Part shown: in pieces, positions 1 through 8,780 of the stretch
How the letters are laid out: the number at the start of each line of letters is the position of its first letter
How positions within the stretch are numbered: position 1 is the stretch's first letter
Assembly (NCBI RefSeq): GCF_022229005.1
Contig: NZ_JAKKFD010000044.1
Coordinates: 124,001 to 188,000 of the forward strand
From: Micromonospora trifolii
GTDB taxonomy: Bacteria > Actinomycetota > Actinomycetes > Mycobacteriales > Micromonosporaceae
Length of the DNA stretch: 64,000 nucleotides
Direction: 5' to 3'
Translations under genes and position numbers: made by a program
The notes under the pieces: generated by a model
Told to the model about the DNA's origin: nothing
The model's database searches: none
The model's input: only the letters and a program-made list of their open reading frames with translations

Positions 1-2
1 GA

Positions 3-239
3 CGCCGGCTGCTCCCCGCCGAGAGTTGGAGACGGCGTCCGAAGGCCGCAGCACTGCTGGGCACCGCCGACGACCCGGATCGCGGGTTCGACGCGATCGT
101 GGTCGCCGAGCATGAACGGGCGTTCTCCGCCAACCACCTCCAGCACTTCGGCCCGCGCCGAGCCCGCGCCGATCACCGGTCCCGGCGCCCATCCCCAGCC
201 CGCCTCCAGCCGCTCCAACACCACCTGCCCCCGCGCTGA
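3..239 (+). pseudogene. Serine site-specific recombinase fragment
   Basis: An open frame runs from the window edge to a TGA at 237-239 and contains the stretch FDAIVVAEHERAFSAN. This resembles the catalytic-domain core of large serine recombinases (resolvase family), where a similar F-D-A-[IV]-V-V-[GA]-E-x-x-R-A-F motif lies between the nucleophile serine and the arginine cluster. Only part of the N-terminal domain can be read. Downstream the frame turns into low-complexity Arg/Pro sequence and stops, with no DNA-binding or zinc-ribbon region. I infer a decayed recombinase of a former integrative element; a partial live gene entering from the left is unlikely because the frame ends so soon after the motif. 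Confidence 0.55.
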
Positions 240-294
240 CCCGGTGGCGTCGGGGACCACGGTGCGTTTGCCCGAGGCGCAGGTGGCACAGCAG

Positions 295-1011
295 CTAGGG
301 CTCGTCGGCCCATCCGAGCACAACTGCGGCGATCACGACGGCGATGGTCCAGGTGAGCACAGCCGGCACAATGCGGTCGTGCCAGTCAGCGCTCAGGCCG
401 CCCAGGTAATTGAGCCAGTCGTACAACCAGCCCAGACTCAGCTTGTCGGCAGCCCACCGCGCCAGCACGGACCCCCAGAAAAGGAACGAGACCATTCTGA
501 AGACCGCGAGCGGATTGGGTACGAGCATCTTCCCGCTCAGGGTGCTGAAGATCGCACCAGCGGTAACAGCCACCGCGCCACAGATCCAGAGCCAGTGATA
601 CGTGAACGTCAGCCACATTGCCGCGCCGACCGGCAGTATCACGAACACGATGAATGCAAGGTAGCGCAGGACCAACTCGACGCTTAGGCGCTTGCGGATC
701 CTGGTGCCCGATTTGGGCGGGCCGCTCCACGTCAGGAGCGAGACCTTCGCCAAATAGCCGTTCATCTCCCATGCCGTCAGACTTCTCTCCGCCGCTCTTG
801 CCCGGTCGACCACCGTGACGGTGACTCTTCCCCCGCGGCAGGCGAACAGCGCAGTCGGCGGCACCTTGGCAAGGGCAGCCCCGACGCTGCGGACGAAGGC
901 AATTCCCTTTGGGTTGCCGTAAGCAACCCCCGCGAAGACCAGGATCGCGAGCGGCCACACCGCAGCGGTGAAAGCCAGCACCAGCAGGTAGTGAGTCAGG
1001 AGCGTAAGCAT
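295..1011 (-). CDS. Multi-pass membrane protein, third gene of RHIM-like operon
   Basis: A 238-residue protein that I do not recognise at family level. Hydrophobic segments lie near residues 5-32, 115-135, 140-160 and 213-232, which predicts four membrane spans around a soluble stretch (residues 35-110) rich in Arg and Lys. It starts 33 bases after the stop of the 321-residue gene upstream and is transcribed the same way, so it is probably the last gene of a three-gene operon. By analogy with bacterial immune modules, where a signalling pair activates a membrane-damaging effector, it could be the effector; that role is inference from position only. A TGA at 295 closes the frame. The start is ATG at 1009-1011 just after an AGGAGG-like run (GAGGTGCC). 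Confidence 0.75.
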   Translation of the reverse strand: MLTLLTHYLLVLAFTAAVWPLAILVFAGVAYGNPKGIAFVRSVGAALAKVPPTALFACRGGRVTVTVVDRARAAERSLTAWEMNGYLAKVSLLTWSGPPKSGTRIRKRLSVELVLRYLAFIVFVILPVGAAMWLTFTYHWLWICGAVAVTAGAIFSTLSGKMLVPNPLAVFRMVSFLFWGSVLARWAADKLSLGWLYDWLNYLGGLSADWHDRIVPAVLTWTIAVVIAAVVLGWADEP

Positions 1012-1044
1012 CGCGGCACCTCCTCTGGCCCGGCGGCCGATCGG

Positions 1045-2010
1045 TCATCGAAACAGCTGGTCGATGATGTCGTCCACGACGCCCGTGCGGCCGGGCGTCG
1101 TGTCGACGGCACCGGAGGGGCGCTTGGGTACGCCACCTTCTGATCCGACCCCTCCGCCGGAGGTGCCGATGTCAGTTGCGTCGTCATTGCCCGACAGAGT
1201 CTTTCCTCCGACACCGCTCAGCATGTCGATGATCCACTTGGTACCCGTCTCGGCGGTCGCCGCGCCGGCCACGCCGCCGGCCGTGGCGGCCACCAGCCAC
1301 GTGAGCAGCGACCTGGCTCCCGGATTGCTGGGGACGGGCAGGCGCGCCGCCATGGCCACGGCCGCCACGACCCCGTATCCCCGCGCGGGATCGCCGAAGT
1401 CCTCCAACAGGTTCGACGCTGCACCGGTCAGCTGGAAGGTTGCCAGGGCGCGAGTCAACAGCAGCGGATCATTCGGCCGCCGTTTCGTGGCGGCCTCCCG
1501 CGCTTCGATCACCACCTGCGCGATGAGCGGTGAGGTGAGTTCGGCCAGATGCCCATGCCAGCCCTTCGGCAGGCGTGGCGCCTGGATCACCGGCGAGAGC
1601 GTGAACACGAACAGATCCAGGAGCATCCGCTCCGACGGCGTCTGCGGCGCCCGGTTCACACTGACGTGGTACTGCACCATCCCGGTGGTCAGCAGGCGGC
1701 GGATGCAGTCCTTGCCCTTGGTCTGCCGGCCGGACTCCGCCAGATCACGTCGGATGTCTTCGATCATGGCGGCCCGAACCCGGGCCGAACGCTTGACCGT
1801 GCTGTCGGCTGACGCGTCCACTGCGACAGCGCACGCCTGCGCGAGTCGGTCCATCCACGCGCGAAGGCCCGCGAGGTCGAGGGGTTCCCTAGCGGAAAAA
1901 TTGTTGACGGTGATGTGCTGCGAGCCGGACCCCACCTGGTAGATCGACGAATCGCCAGTCGCTGTCGCGGACATCTGGACCGGTGTCCAGGGATAGATCG
2001 GCGAGCTCAT
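1045..2010 (-). CDS. RHIM-like motif protein with helical C-terminal region
   Basis: A 321-residue protein of unknown family. Residues 21-40 read SSIYQVGSGSQHITVNNF, matching the Q-V-G-x-G-x-x-x-[IV] pattern of RHIM-like amyloid signalling motifs seen in actinobacterial conflict proteins. The middle (residues 45-215) is predicted helical and polar, a hydrophobic Gly/Ala segment lies near residues 235-262, and the tail is Gly/Ser/Thr-rich. The start codon overlaps the stop of the upstream 138-residue gene by four bases, so the two are probably translationally coupled. The neighbour carries the same kind of motif at its C-terminus, which suggests the two proteins assemble through amyloid-like templating. 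Its biochemical activity cannot be read from the sequence. Confidence 0.8.
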   Translation of the reverse strand: MSSPIYPWTPVQMSATATGDSSIYQVGSGSQHITVNNFSAREPLDLAGLRAWMDRLAQACAVAVDASADSTVKRSARVRAAMIEDIRRDLAESGRQTKGKDCIRRLLTTGMVQYHVSVNRAPQTPSERMLLDLFVFTLSPVIQAPRLPKGWHGHLAELTSPLIAQVVIEAREAATKRRPNDPLLLTRALATFQLTGAASNLLEDFGDPARGYGVVAAVAMAARLPVPSNPGARSLLTWLVAATAGGVAGAATAETGTKWIIDMLSGVGGKTLSGNDDATDIGTSGGGVGSEGGVPKRPSGAVDTTPGRTGVVDDIIDQLFR

Positions 2011-2423
2011 CGCTCATTGACGTTGATAGTGCCAGTGCCCACTTGGAAGACACGTGCATCGTCGTAAGCGTGCGCGGTCTGCTGGACGGGACCGACGGAT
2101 TCTGCGCCCGCCACGACGCCGTGTCGGCCGGTGCGGTGCCGGTCAGGGTCTAGGAGTAGAAGGAACCGTTCCGCCGCTGCGGCAAGGACGAGGACCGTTT
2201 CTGGGTCGGCCTCCCGGAGCAATTCTGCCAGTTGCTGCCGGGACTCGTCCGAATCATTCAGGTCGGTCATGTCGTTGCGGTTCGTGCGACGATTCGTCAG
2301 CCAGGCCCCTAGCTGAGCGCGTAGATGGGAATACGCATCGCCGACCGCCGAAGCTGTGGCGCCGGTGATGCCCGAAGCGGCCCCCGCCGTCAGAGCTGAC
2401 ACAATTAGTTCCGCTTGATCCAT
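2007..2423 (-). CDS. Helical adaptor with C-terminal RHIM-like motif
   Basis: A protein of 138 residues from the ATG at 2423; a TTG at 2450 would add nine residues, and GGAGG lies twelve bases before the ATG. The N-terminus (DQAELIVSALTAGAASGITG and following) resembles a common actinobacterial family of small helical proteins that end in a V-Q-V-G-D-x-N-type motif and are found beside NLR-like, peptidase and other conflict genes. Here the C-terminus is ARVFQVGTGTINVNER, a RHIM-like motif matching the one at the start of the next gene. The likely role is a sensor or adaptor that nucleates its partner; this is inference from the motif pairing and the four-base overlap. Confidence 0.75.
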   Translation of the reverse strand: MDQAELIVSALTAGAASGITGATASAVGDAYSHLRAQLGAWLTNRRTNRNDMTDLNDSDESRQQLAELLREADPETVLVLAAAAERFLLLLDPDRHRTGRHGVVAGAESVGPVQQTAHAYDDARVFQVGTGTINVNER

Positions 2424-2611
2424 TGAGCTCGCCTGCCTCCGCGTTGGCAACGGGAACCGAGGCTACCCACGGTTGCCGATGACATCGATGGATGTGTCCG
2501 ATTTTCGATTCGCAGGTGCGCCGACTTTGGATGATCGGCTCGGCCGCCACGCTATCCGGCCAGGTCAGAGTGACTGAGCCTTTCCGCGTAACAGACTGTC
2601 GCGTTGGGTGA

Positions 2612-3435
2612 TCAGGTGGTGCGGTCGTGTTCGATGTGTAGGAGTACGACAGCGGCTGCGGCGATCTTGCCGATCTTCCAGGGGCAGAGGCTGATGTTGC
2701 GGAGGGCCTTGAACGTGGTCTTGAGCAGGGAGTTCCCACGTTCGCCGATGGCGCGGACACCGTTGTGGGCCTTGTTGAAGGTCCTCTCGGTGTCGGTGAG
2801 CTGGCCGCCCTTGGGCTTCTTGAACGCCACCGTGATGGTGTCTGCCTCGCCCTCGTAGCCCAGGTCGCCCAGCGCCCGCAGGTCCTCGCTGGTCCAGGCG
2901 GCTAGCAACGGCAGGACCTCGACGTGTTCGCGCAGGGCGGTGGTGTCGTGCTCGCGGCCGGGACGCACGTCTGAGGTCCACAGCGGCCAGCCGTCCGGGG
3001 CGGTGATTACCTGGATGTTCCCGCCGTGGTTGTCGCATTTGGCCGACCACCACAGATCCACGCCCACCGTGGGTCCGGGAGTGCGGCACCGGTCGGTCTC
3101 AATCACGGTCCCATCGATGTTGACGTGGCTGTAGCCGGCCATCTTCGCAGCTAGCAGCGCTGATTCCAGGTTCGGTGCGTGGGCGGCGAGTACGACGATG
3201 CCTTCGTGAAGGTAGTCGTAGGCAGTGGAGCGGCTGATCGCGTTGTCGGTGGCCAACTGCGTGACCGGGTGCCGTCGCAGAACCAGCGGATGACCAGAAC
3301 CGCCTGCTTGAAGCAGCCCAGAGCGCGGCTACCGGTGCGGGTACCACGGCGCAGCCGTTCGGCGTGAAGCAGGCCGGAGACGAACAGCACGGTCTGCTCA
3401 CGCACGGACAGGGCGGCGGTGTATGTAACGCTCAT
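2612..3435 (-). pseudogene. IS5-type (DDE_Tnp_4) transposase, frameshifted
   Basis: The frame starting at the ATG at 3435 (MSVTYTAALSVREQ) covers the N-terminal HTH region through W-F-C-D-G-T-R, then breaks near 3262. The rest (ATDNAISRSTAYDYLHEGIV onward) continues in another frame to 2612. One missing G in the CGGTCACG stretch accounts for the shift. The second part carries the expected DDE pattern: an Asp in NIDGTVIETD, the GDLGYEG segment and a Glu in IGERGNS. The family, IS5-like elements of the DDE_4 superfamily, is common in actinomycetes. Some IS5 relatives use programmed frameshifting, but no slippery run is visible here, so I read this as a dead copy. Confidence 0.8.
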
Positions 3436-3438
3436 GGC

Positions 3439-3502
3439 GACGCAGAACCCCGGTATGAAGTTGATCTGTGGAAGGACCACTTTCATACCGGGGTTCTGCG
3501 TC
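3439..3502. repeat. 21-bp perfect inverted repeat beside the IS5 transposase
   Basis: Arms at 3439-3459 and 3482-3502 are exact reverse complements separated by 22 bases. The left arm begins just upstream of the transposase start codon on the minus strand. I see no matching copy at the other end of the transposase (2570-2612), so it is not simply the two IS termini. It could be an inverted duplication of one IS end or a strong hairpin that blocks read-through into the transposase. Confidence 0.85.
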
Positions 3503-3624
3503 TTTACGTTGCACCGCAACAGCTTCGGCACGCTCGTCTCAACCACAACCAAGCTGGCAACGTCGTGCGCCATCTGTCACCGTGCAAGGGGTAGTAGCCA
3601 GCGCGTGGGGAGGGCCCGTTCCCC

Positions 3625-4224
3625 TCAGCTGATAGTCCCGTCGTTGTCCACCTCGACACCGCGGCGCAGCAGTCCGACGAGCCGCTGGGCGTGTGCCACG
3701 TTGGTGCCGGTGAGAGCGGCACCGCTGCCGATGGCCAGCAGATCAGTCACGGTGAGCTCGGGCCGCACGGCGCCGGCGTCCCGCGCCCGGCGCAGCAGTT
3801 TGGTCGCGGTGGAACGCATCGACTCATGCCACTGGTCGAACATCCGGGTCCGGCGGGCGCCGGGGCCTTCAGTGGCGGCAAGGGCGAGCGCGCGTTTCGT
3901 CGCGACATGGACGACGAATGCATCCAGCCAGGTGAACAGTGCGTCTACCGGCGACGGGTCGCCGAGCAGGTCGGCGCCCTGGCGGCACAGCGCCGCTACT
4001 TCGTCGGCATAGACGGCGACGAGCAAGTCGCCCCGGGTTGGGAAGTGCCGGTAGAGGGTTGCGTTGGCGACGCCGGCCTGTCGCGCCACCTCATCGAGGG
4101 CGACCTCAGACCCGGATCTGTCGACTAGTTCCCGCGCCGCAGCGAGCAGCCGCTCTGCGTTGCGTGAGGCGTCCGCCCTGCGCCCACGCCTGGGAATCGT
4201 CGGGTTGTCCGCATTCAACGCCAT
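3625..4224 (-). CDS. TetR-family transcriptional regulator
   Basis: A 199-residue repressor-type protein. Residues 15-62 hold the TetR helix-turn-helix (RNAERLLAAARELV, then VALDEVARQAGVANATLYRH with the usual Y-R-H-F end of the recognition helix). The C-terminal half is the alpha-helical ligand and dimer domain of the actinobacterial type often linked to NAD(P)H-dependent or SnoaL-like neighbours. It is divergent from the SnoaL-like gene at 4318, and the 93-base gap between them carries two 12-bp palindromes that are probably its operators, so I expect it to repress both promoters. The ligand is unknown. Confidence 0.92.
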   Translation of the reverse strand: MALNADNPTIPRRGRRADASRNAERLLAAARELVDRSGSEVALDEVARQAGVANATLYRHFPTRGDLLVAVYADEVAALCRQGADLLGDPSPVDALFTWLDAFVVHVATKRALALAATEGPGARRTRMFDQWHESMRSTATKLLRRARDAGAVRPELTVTDLLAIGSGAALTGTNVAHAQRLVGLLRRGVEVDNDGTIS

Positions 4225-4248
4225 CCAGCACTCCAGGTCTTGCCAAGT

Positions 4249-4294
4249 GGGGAGTTCCCCGCTTAATGTACCAAGCTTAACCGGGGAACTCCCC
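4249..4294. promoter_or_regulatory. Double palindromic operator between TetR and SnoaL genes
   Basis: GGGGAGTTCCCC at 4249-4260 and GGGGAACTCCCC at 4283-4294 are each near-palindromic and are exact reverse complements of each other, 34 bases centre to centre. They sit in the divergent promoter region of a TetR gene and its target-like neighbour, the usual place for a TetR operator. Confidence 0.75.
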
Positions 4295-4317
4295 GATTAG
4301 AGCCAGGGGAGGATGCG

Positions 4318-4719
4318 ATGACACTCACTGCCGAGGACCGCGCGGCTGTCACGGACCTGATCAACCGGCACGGCCACCTGACCGACAGCGGGGAGTTCGA
4401 CCGGATGCAGGAGCTATTCACCGCCGACGCCGCCTATGACGTCACGGACCTTGGCGGCGGCGTGCTCACCGGGCTCGCAATGCTGAGGGACGCCGCGCTT
4501 GCCCTGGGTGAGCGAAACCCCGTCGCTCACCACGTCACTAACATCGTGCTCACCGAAGTAGCCGACGACCGCGTGCACACACTGTCGAAAGGCATCGGCA
4601 TCAACGCGGACGGCACCATCGGCAGCGTGACCTATGAGGACACCATCGTGCGCGGCGACAGCGGGTGGCGCATCAGCCACCGCACCGTCCGCGCCCGGCG
4701 GGCCCCCCTGACCCGCTGA
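4318..4719 (+). CDS. SnoaL-like (NTF2-fold) polyketide cyclase-type protein
   Basis: A 133-residue protein with the SnoaL_4/NTF2-like pattern: an N-terminal helix with IDL-like residues (VTDLINRHGHLTDSGEFDRM), a mid-protein LFTADAAYDV strand and a C-terminal GWRISHRTVRARR strand. The family includes small cone-shaped cyclases, dehydratases and isomerases, and the substrate cannot be inferred. AGGGGAGG sits five bases before the ATG. It is divergent from the TetR gene and probably under its control, which suggests it modifies or senses the same small molecule. Confidence 0.85.
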   Translation: MTLTAEDRAAVTDLINRHGHLTDSGEFDRMQELFTADAAYDVTDLGGGVLTGLAMLRDAALALGERNPVAHHVTNIVLTEVADDRVHTLSKGIGINADGTIGSVTYEDTIVRGDSGWRISHRTVRARRAPLTR

Positions 4720-4934
4720 TTACCGCCGGACCGGTTCGGGCCTGGTTGGACTGGCGGAGGCCGGTGGCGTTTGTCCAAGCCGGTGGGAACCTCACCCAAA
4801 TGCGGTCGCGTGCGCTGTGAACGGCGCCCATCCGGTGGATGGTCCTGCCCGCAAACAGCGCAGACGATGATCCACCGCCGGCGGCGCCACTTCCAACGGA
4901 CAGACACCCGGTTCTACCGGGAGGACGGGACGCA

Positions 4935-5327
4935 CTAACCGGCGGCGGCCTCACGCTGGATCTGCTCGAATTGAGCGGCCATCGCGGCCGCCAGGGCCTG
5001 CGCGGCGGACAGCGGACGAACCATGACAGTGAACTCGTCGATCAGGCCGCTTTCGTCGAGGTGCAGGAAGTCGCAGCCCTCGACGGCGACGTCGCCCATC
5101 CGCGCCTCGAACACCAGCGCGTGGTCGCGTCCGTCGTCGCCGCTCAGCTCACGGACGTACCGGAAATCCTCGAACACCCGCAGCACGCCGCGCAGGATCG
5201 CCGCCGTGATTGCCTTGCCCGGATAGGGCTTGAACGCCACCGGGCTGTGAAACACCACGTTCTCGGCCAGGGCCGCCGCGATGGCATCAGGATCGCGTGC
5301 TTCAACCGCCGTGCGAAAGTCGATCAC
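4935..5327 (-). CDS. SnoaL-like nuclear transport factor 2 family protein
   Basis: A 130-residue protein from a GTG at 5327 (VIDFRTAVEARDPDAIAAAL); a longer upstream frame exists but loses family resemblance before this point. The segments FHSPVAFKPYPGKAITAAIL and FEDFRYVRELSGDDGRDHAL are typical of NTF2-fold proteins of the steroid-isomerase-like type. The C-terminal tail is Ala/Gln-rich. It stands alone, convergent with the SnoaL-like gene at 4318. The substrate is unknown. Confidence 0.8.
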   Translation of the reverse strand: MIDFRTAVEARDPDAIAAALAENVVFHSPVAFKPYPGKAITAAILRGVLRVFEDFRYVRELSGDDGRDHALVFEARMGDVAVEGCDFLHLDESGLIDEFTVMVRPLSAAQALAAAMAAQFEQIQREAAAG

Positions 5328-5805
5328 CGCACCAGCGTATGGGATTCTCCCCCGCTGCCGGAGACGTCCATCGCCGATTCGGCGGACCGGAGGTCCGTGC
5401 TCCGGCTGCGCGAGGACCGGAAAGTCGTCAGGCCCACTGGGGCGTTTGAGCGCTAGTTTCTTACCGTGGATCCATCGCAGTCGCTGGAAGGGCTTCGGGC
5501 CGGCTCTGTCGAAGGAGAGCCGACCGAGGGTGAAGGTGGCACTCCGCCACCTCCACCGACGGTTCCACTGTGGCGCACCCGACCGTTCCGGCTGACCATG
5601 AGTCTCATGGCTGGCTCTGTCATCTCGATGAACGTGTCGGCCCCCGTTGGCAGGCAGTCTTTCAAGAGCATGTTGGCTCGATGTTGGCCGAAGGTCAGCG
5701 CCAGTTGTGGTCCCGAATTCTTGACCTGGGGCAGCTTGGCTCGCTGAGCTGGGGCCGTCGTGCCACGACCGGGAACCCCGCCGGGTACGTCCGAGGAGGG
5801 AATCC
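5328..5805. other. Intergenic region upstream of the AfsR-like regulator
   Basis: This 478-base stretch lies between a leftward and a rightward gene and must hold both promoters. A 93-codon open frame at 5466-5747 and an overlapping one from 5570, which contains the protein-like run HLDERVGPRWQAVFQEHV, are visible, but I recognise neither. The second could be decayed coding sequence. A GAGGAGGGAATCC ribosome-binding site ends the region before 5806. Confidence 0.5.
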
Positions 5806-8598
5806 ATGCGGTTCGAAGTCCTGGGACCCCTGCGAGCCGTCGACGCATCTGGGTCGGGGGTGCCGGCCGGCGGGCGTCAACATCAGGTGGTGCTGGCGTG
5901 CCTCCTTGCCGCCGACGGTCGAACGGTTACCGATGGCACGTTGATGGAGACCCTGTGGGGTCACGGCCCGAACGACAGTAAGCGCGTGGCACTGCGGGTA
6001 CTCGTCCATCACCTGCGTCGCAACCTGGGCACCGAATCGATCGTTCGTGCGACAGGTGGCTACCGAATGGTGCTGGACGGCCACGAGCTCGACGCGAGCG
6101 AGTTCGTGGCGCTCGTCGGCAGCGCCGCCCACGACGAGGCGCGGGGCGGGCTCGCTGAGGCACGCCGGAGCTACCGGAAGGCGCTCCGGCTGTGGCGCGC
6201 GTCGGAGGCGTACCAGGGCACTGCCGACAACGAGCTTGTACGGGCAGCCGCCGACCACCTGGACGAGCAGCGCATGATCGCTTTTGAAAGCTGCGTGGAC
6301 ATCGAGCTCAGCTTTGGACTGCACCGGGAGTTGTGCGCCGAGCTTTCGGCTCTGGCGACGGAGAACCTGCTGCGCGAGCGTCTCCAGGCACAGCTGATGC
6401 TCGCGCTTGTGCGCAGTGACCGCCGGGCGGAGGCGTTGACCACCTACGAACGGACCCGGCGCCTGCTCGCCGACGAGCTTGGTGCGGACCCGGGAGCTCG
6501 CCTGCAACAGCTGTACACCGCGATCCTGCGCGGTCCTGCGCCAGCAGGTGCACCGTCCGCCGTTCCCGATGCCGTCCGGCCGATGCAGCTACCCGCCCCA
6601 CCCAGCAACTTCGTCGCACGCGAGGATGAGCTTTCGGTCCTGGACAGCTTGCACAAGAGGGTCGGTCCCGGCCAACGGCTCCGCGGGTCGATGGTCGTCA
6701 CCGGCGCCGGTGGGATGGGCAAGACAGCTCTGGTCACCCACTGGGCCCATCAACACCAGCAAGGCTTCCCCGGCGGGCAGGTCTACCTCGACCTCGACGA
6801 CGACGCTCCGGCGGCGACGGCACTGGCCAGGACCCTCATCGATCTCGGCGTCGCCCCGGACGATGTGCCGAAGCAGGCGGAGGCGCGGGCGGCGAAGCTG
6901 CGCTCACTGCTGTCCCGCCGAACGGTTCTGATGGTCTTGGACAACGTGAGCACCGCGGAGCAGGCCCGGCCGTTCCTGCCCGGTAGCGGTGACAGCCTCC
7001 TGGTGATCGTCAGTCGGAATCGGCTGGACGGGCTCGTCGCCCGCGAGGGCCTTGATCTGCTGGTCCTCACCCCACTGCCCGTCGAGCCGGCTACCCGTCT
7101 GCTTCTGGAGACCGCCGGGATGTCCGAGCCCGCGAGTGGCGACGCCCGTACGTTGGTGGAGCTGTGCCACGGGATGCCGCTGGCCCTGCGGATCGTGGGA
7201 GCTCACCTGCGGCTGGGAGCCCAGCCGGACATCCTCGTGGCGGACCTGGAGGATGAGCGGACACGCATCGCCCGGCTCACCACCACCGACGGCGACGTCA
7301 GTGTGCACGCGGTCATCGCGGTGTCGTACCGGCGGCTGGCGGCCCCGGACCGTCGGCTCCTGCGCGGCCTCGGACTTTCCAGTGCCGGTGCGACCCCGCT
7401 GGGTGCCGTCGCCGCACTGGCCGGTGCCACGTCCGGCACCGTGCTGACCGGGCTGATCGACAGGCTCACCGCGGTCAACCTCGTCGCCCTCGAATCGGGT
7501 CGAGTCAGCATCCATCAGCTGACCCGCATCTTCGCCCGCGAACAGGGCCAACGTGAGGACACGTCGGCCGATCGCGCCGACGCGGAACGGCGACTGCTGT
7601 CCTGGTACGGGCAGGCGACTGGCGAAGCGCAGCAACTCATCCGGCCGACCGCGGGCGGGACCGACGGTAAGGGCGCCCCCGACCCACTTCACCTTTTCCA
7701 CCCTGAACTGCCCGATACGGCCGCAGCCGTCCGCTGGGTCGACGCCGAGTCGGACACGATCATCAAGATGATCACCGAGCACGCTCAGAGCCACCCTGAT
7801 CTCGTCTGGCCCCTCGCCGCCCACATTCGCGGCTGGTTACAACGCCGGGCCAACCGCGACACCTGGATCGCCGTCACCGAGCGGGGGATCCGGGCCGCGG
7901 CCATGGCCGGCAGCAGCACCGGCGAGGCCACGCTGCAGGGGAGCCTGGGCGTGGCACACAGCCTCCTGCTGCACCGCGTCGAGGCCCGCGCCGCCTACCA
8001 GCGCGCCAGCGCACTGTGTCAACGCAACGGCGACCACGCCGGCCTGGCCGACGTCGAGGCGAGCCTCGGTGGGATGCTGGTCGAAAGCGGGGAACTCGAC
8101 GAAGCACTCCCCCCACTGCTGCGGGCCCGGCACTCCGCGAACCTGCTGAACGACCCCGATCTCATCTTCAAGGTGGAACACAACCTCGGACTCCTGCATC
8201 GCCGGGCTGGCCGCCAGCAGGAGGCGCTGGACTCTTACACGTCCGCGCTGGCCGCCGCCGACCGATCCGGCAACCGGGACTGGCTGTCAGCGAGCGTCCA
8301 CACCAATCTCGGCCGGCTGCACTTCCTGCGCGACGACGTCGACCTGGCCGAGACCCACTACGACACCGCCGTCCGACTCGCAAGGAGCACCGGCGACCGG
8401 ATGCGGGAAGCCTGGGCGCTGCACGGCTGCTCCGACGTCGCAGCAGCGCGACGAGACGCTGCCGCCGCCGTCGCGGCCATGCAGGAAGCCGTCACCATCC
8501 TCGAAACACTGGGTGATCGTCGCCTCGACGAGATGCGTGCCCGGCTGGCCGAGTTGCTTTCGGGCAGCACCGTGGGACAGACGCCGCCTGATCAGTAG
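5806..8598 (+). CDS. AfsR/SARP-type regulator with BTAD, NB-ARC and TPR domains
   Basis: A 930-residue cytoplasmic regulator. Residues 1-90 form an OmpR-like winged helix (MRFEVLGPLRAV; ALRVLVHHLRRNL), residues 95-245 a bacterial transcriptional activation domain, and residues 255-520 an NB-ARC-type STAND ATPase with Walker A GAGGMGKTAL at about 300 and Walker B VLMVLDNV at about 375. The C-terminal third is TPR-like (GLLHRRAGRQQEALDSYTSA). This is the AfsR architecture, in which nucleotide-driven oligomerisation lets the SARP domain activate target promoters, often secondary-metabolism or development genes. GGAGGGAATCC precedes the ATG. The small secreted-protein gene at 8781 follows on the same strand and is a plausible target. 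Confidence 0.93.
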   Translation: MRFEVLGPLRAVDASGSGVPAGGRQHQVVLACLLAADGRTVTDGTLMETLWGHGPNDSKRVALRVLVHHLRRNLGTESIVRATGGYRMVLDGHELDASEFVALVGSAAHDEARGGLAEARRSYRKALRLWRASEAYQGTADNELVRAAADHLDEQRMIAFESCVDIELSFGLHRELCAELSALATENLLRERLQAQLMLALVRSDRRAEALTTYERTRRLLADELGADPGARLQQLYTAILRGPAPAGAPSAVPDAVRPMQLPAPPSNFVAREDELSVLDSLHKRVGPGQRLRGSMVVTGAGGMGKTALVTHWAHQHQQGFPGGQVYLDLDDDAPAATALARTLIDLGVAPDDVPKQAEARAAKLRSLLSRRTVLMVLDNVSTAEQARPFLPGSGDSLLVIVSRNRLDGLVAREGLDLLVLTPLPVEPATRLLLETAGMSEPASGDARTLVELCHGMPLALRIVGAHLRLGAQPDILVADLEDERTRIARLTTTDGDVSVHAVIAVSYRRLAAPDRRLLRGLGLSSAGATPLGAVAALAGATSGTVLTGLIDRLTAVNLVALESGRVSIHQLTRIFAREQGQREDTSADRADAERRLLSWYGQATGEAQQLIRPTAGGTDGKGAPDPLHLFHPELPDTAAAVRWVDAESDTIIKMITEHAQSHPDLVWPLAAHIRGWLQRRANRDTWIAVTERGIRAAAMAGSSTGEATLQGSLGVAHSLLLHRVEARAAYQRASALCQRNGDHAGLADVEASLGGMLVESGELDEALPPLLRARHSANLLNDPDLIFKVEHNLGLLHRRAGRQQEALDSYTSALAAADRSGNRDWLSASVHTNLGRLHFLRDDVDLAETHYDTAVRLARSTGDRMREAWALHGCSDVAAARRDAAAAVAAMQEAVTILETLGDRRLDEMRARLAELLSGSTVGQTPPDQ

Positions 8599-8780
8599 AC
8601 CCGCGTAGGTGAGACCCGTTCGCCGTTTGATTCAGCCCGGTTTCAATGAGCTCGATCGAGACGACCCAACCAGAATCCAACATCGATTCAGCACGATCGT
8701 CCTCAACAGATGCCGCCCGCCCTGGGCTGGCACGGAATCGTCGGCGTCGAGACGGTGCCGCGAAGAGGGAGGACCGAGCC

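Noticed and set aside
4935..5807. A 290-codon version of the second SnoaL-like protein
   Set aside because: The first 160 codons are Arg/Gly/Ser-rich shadow sequence with no NTF2 resemblance; the GTG at 5327 gives the normal family length.
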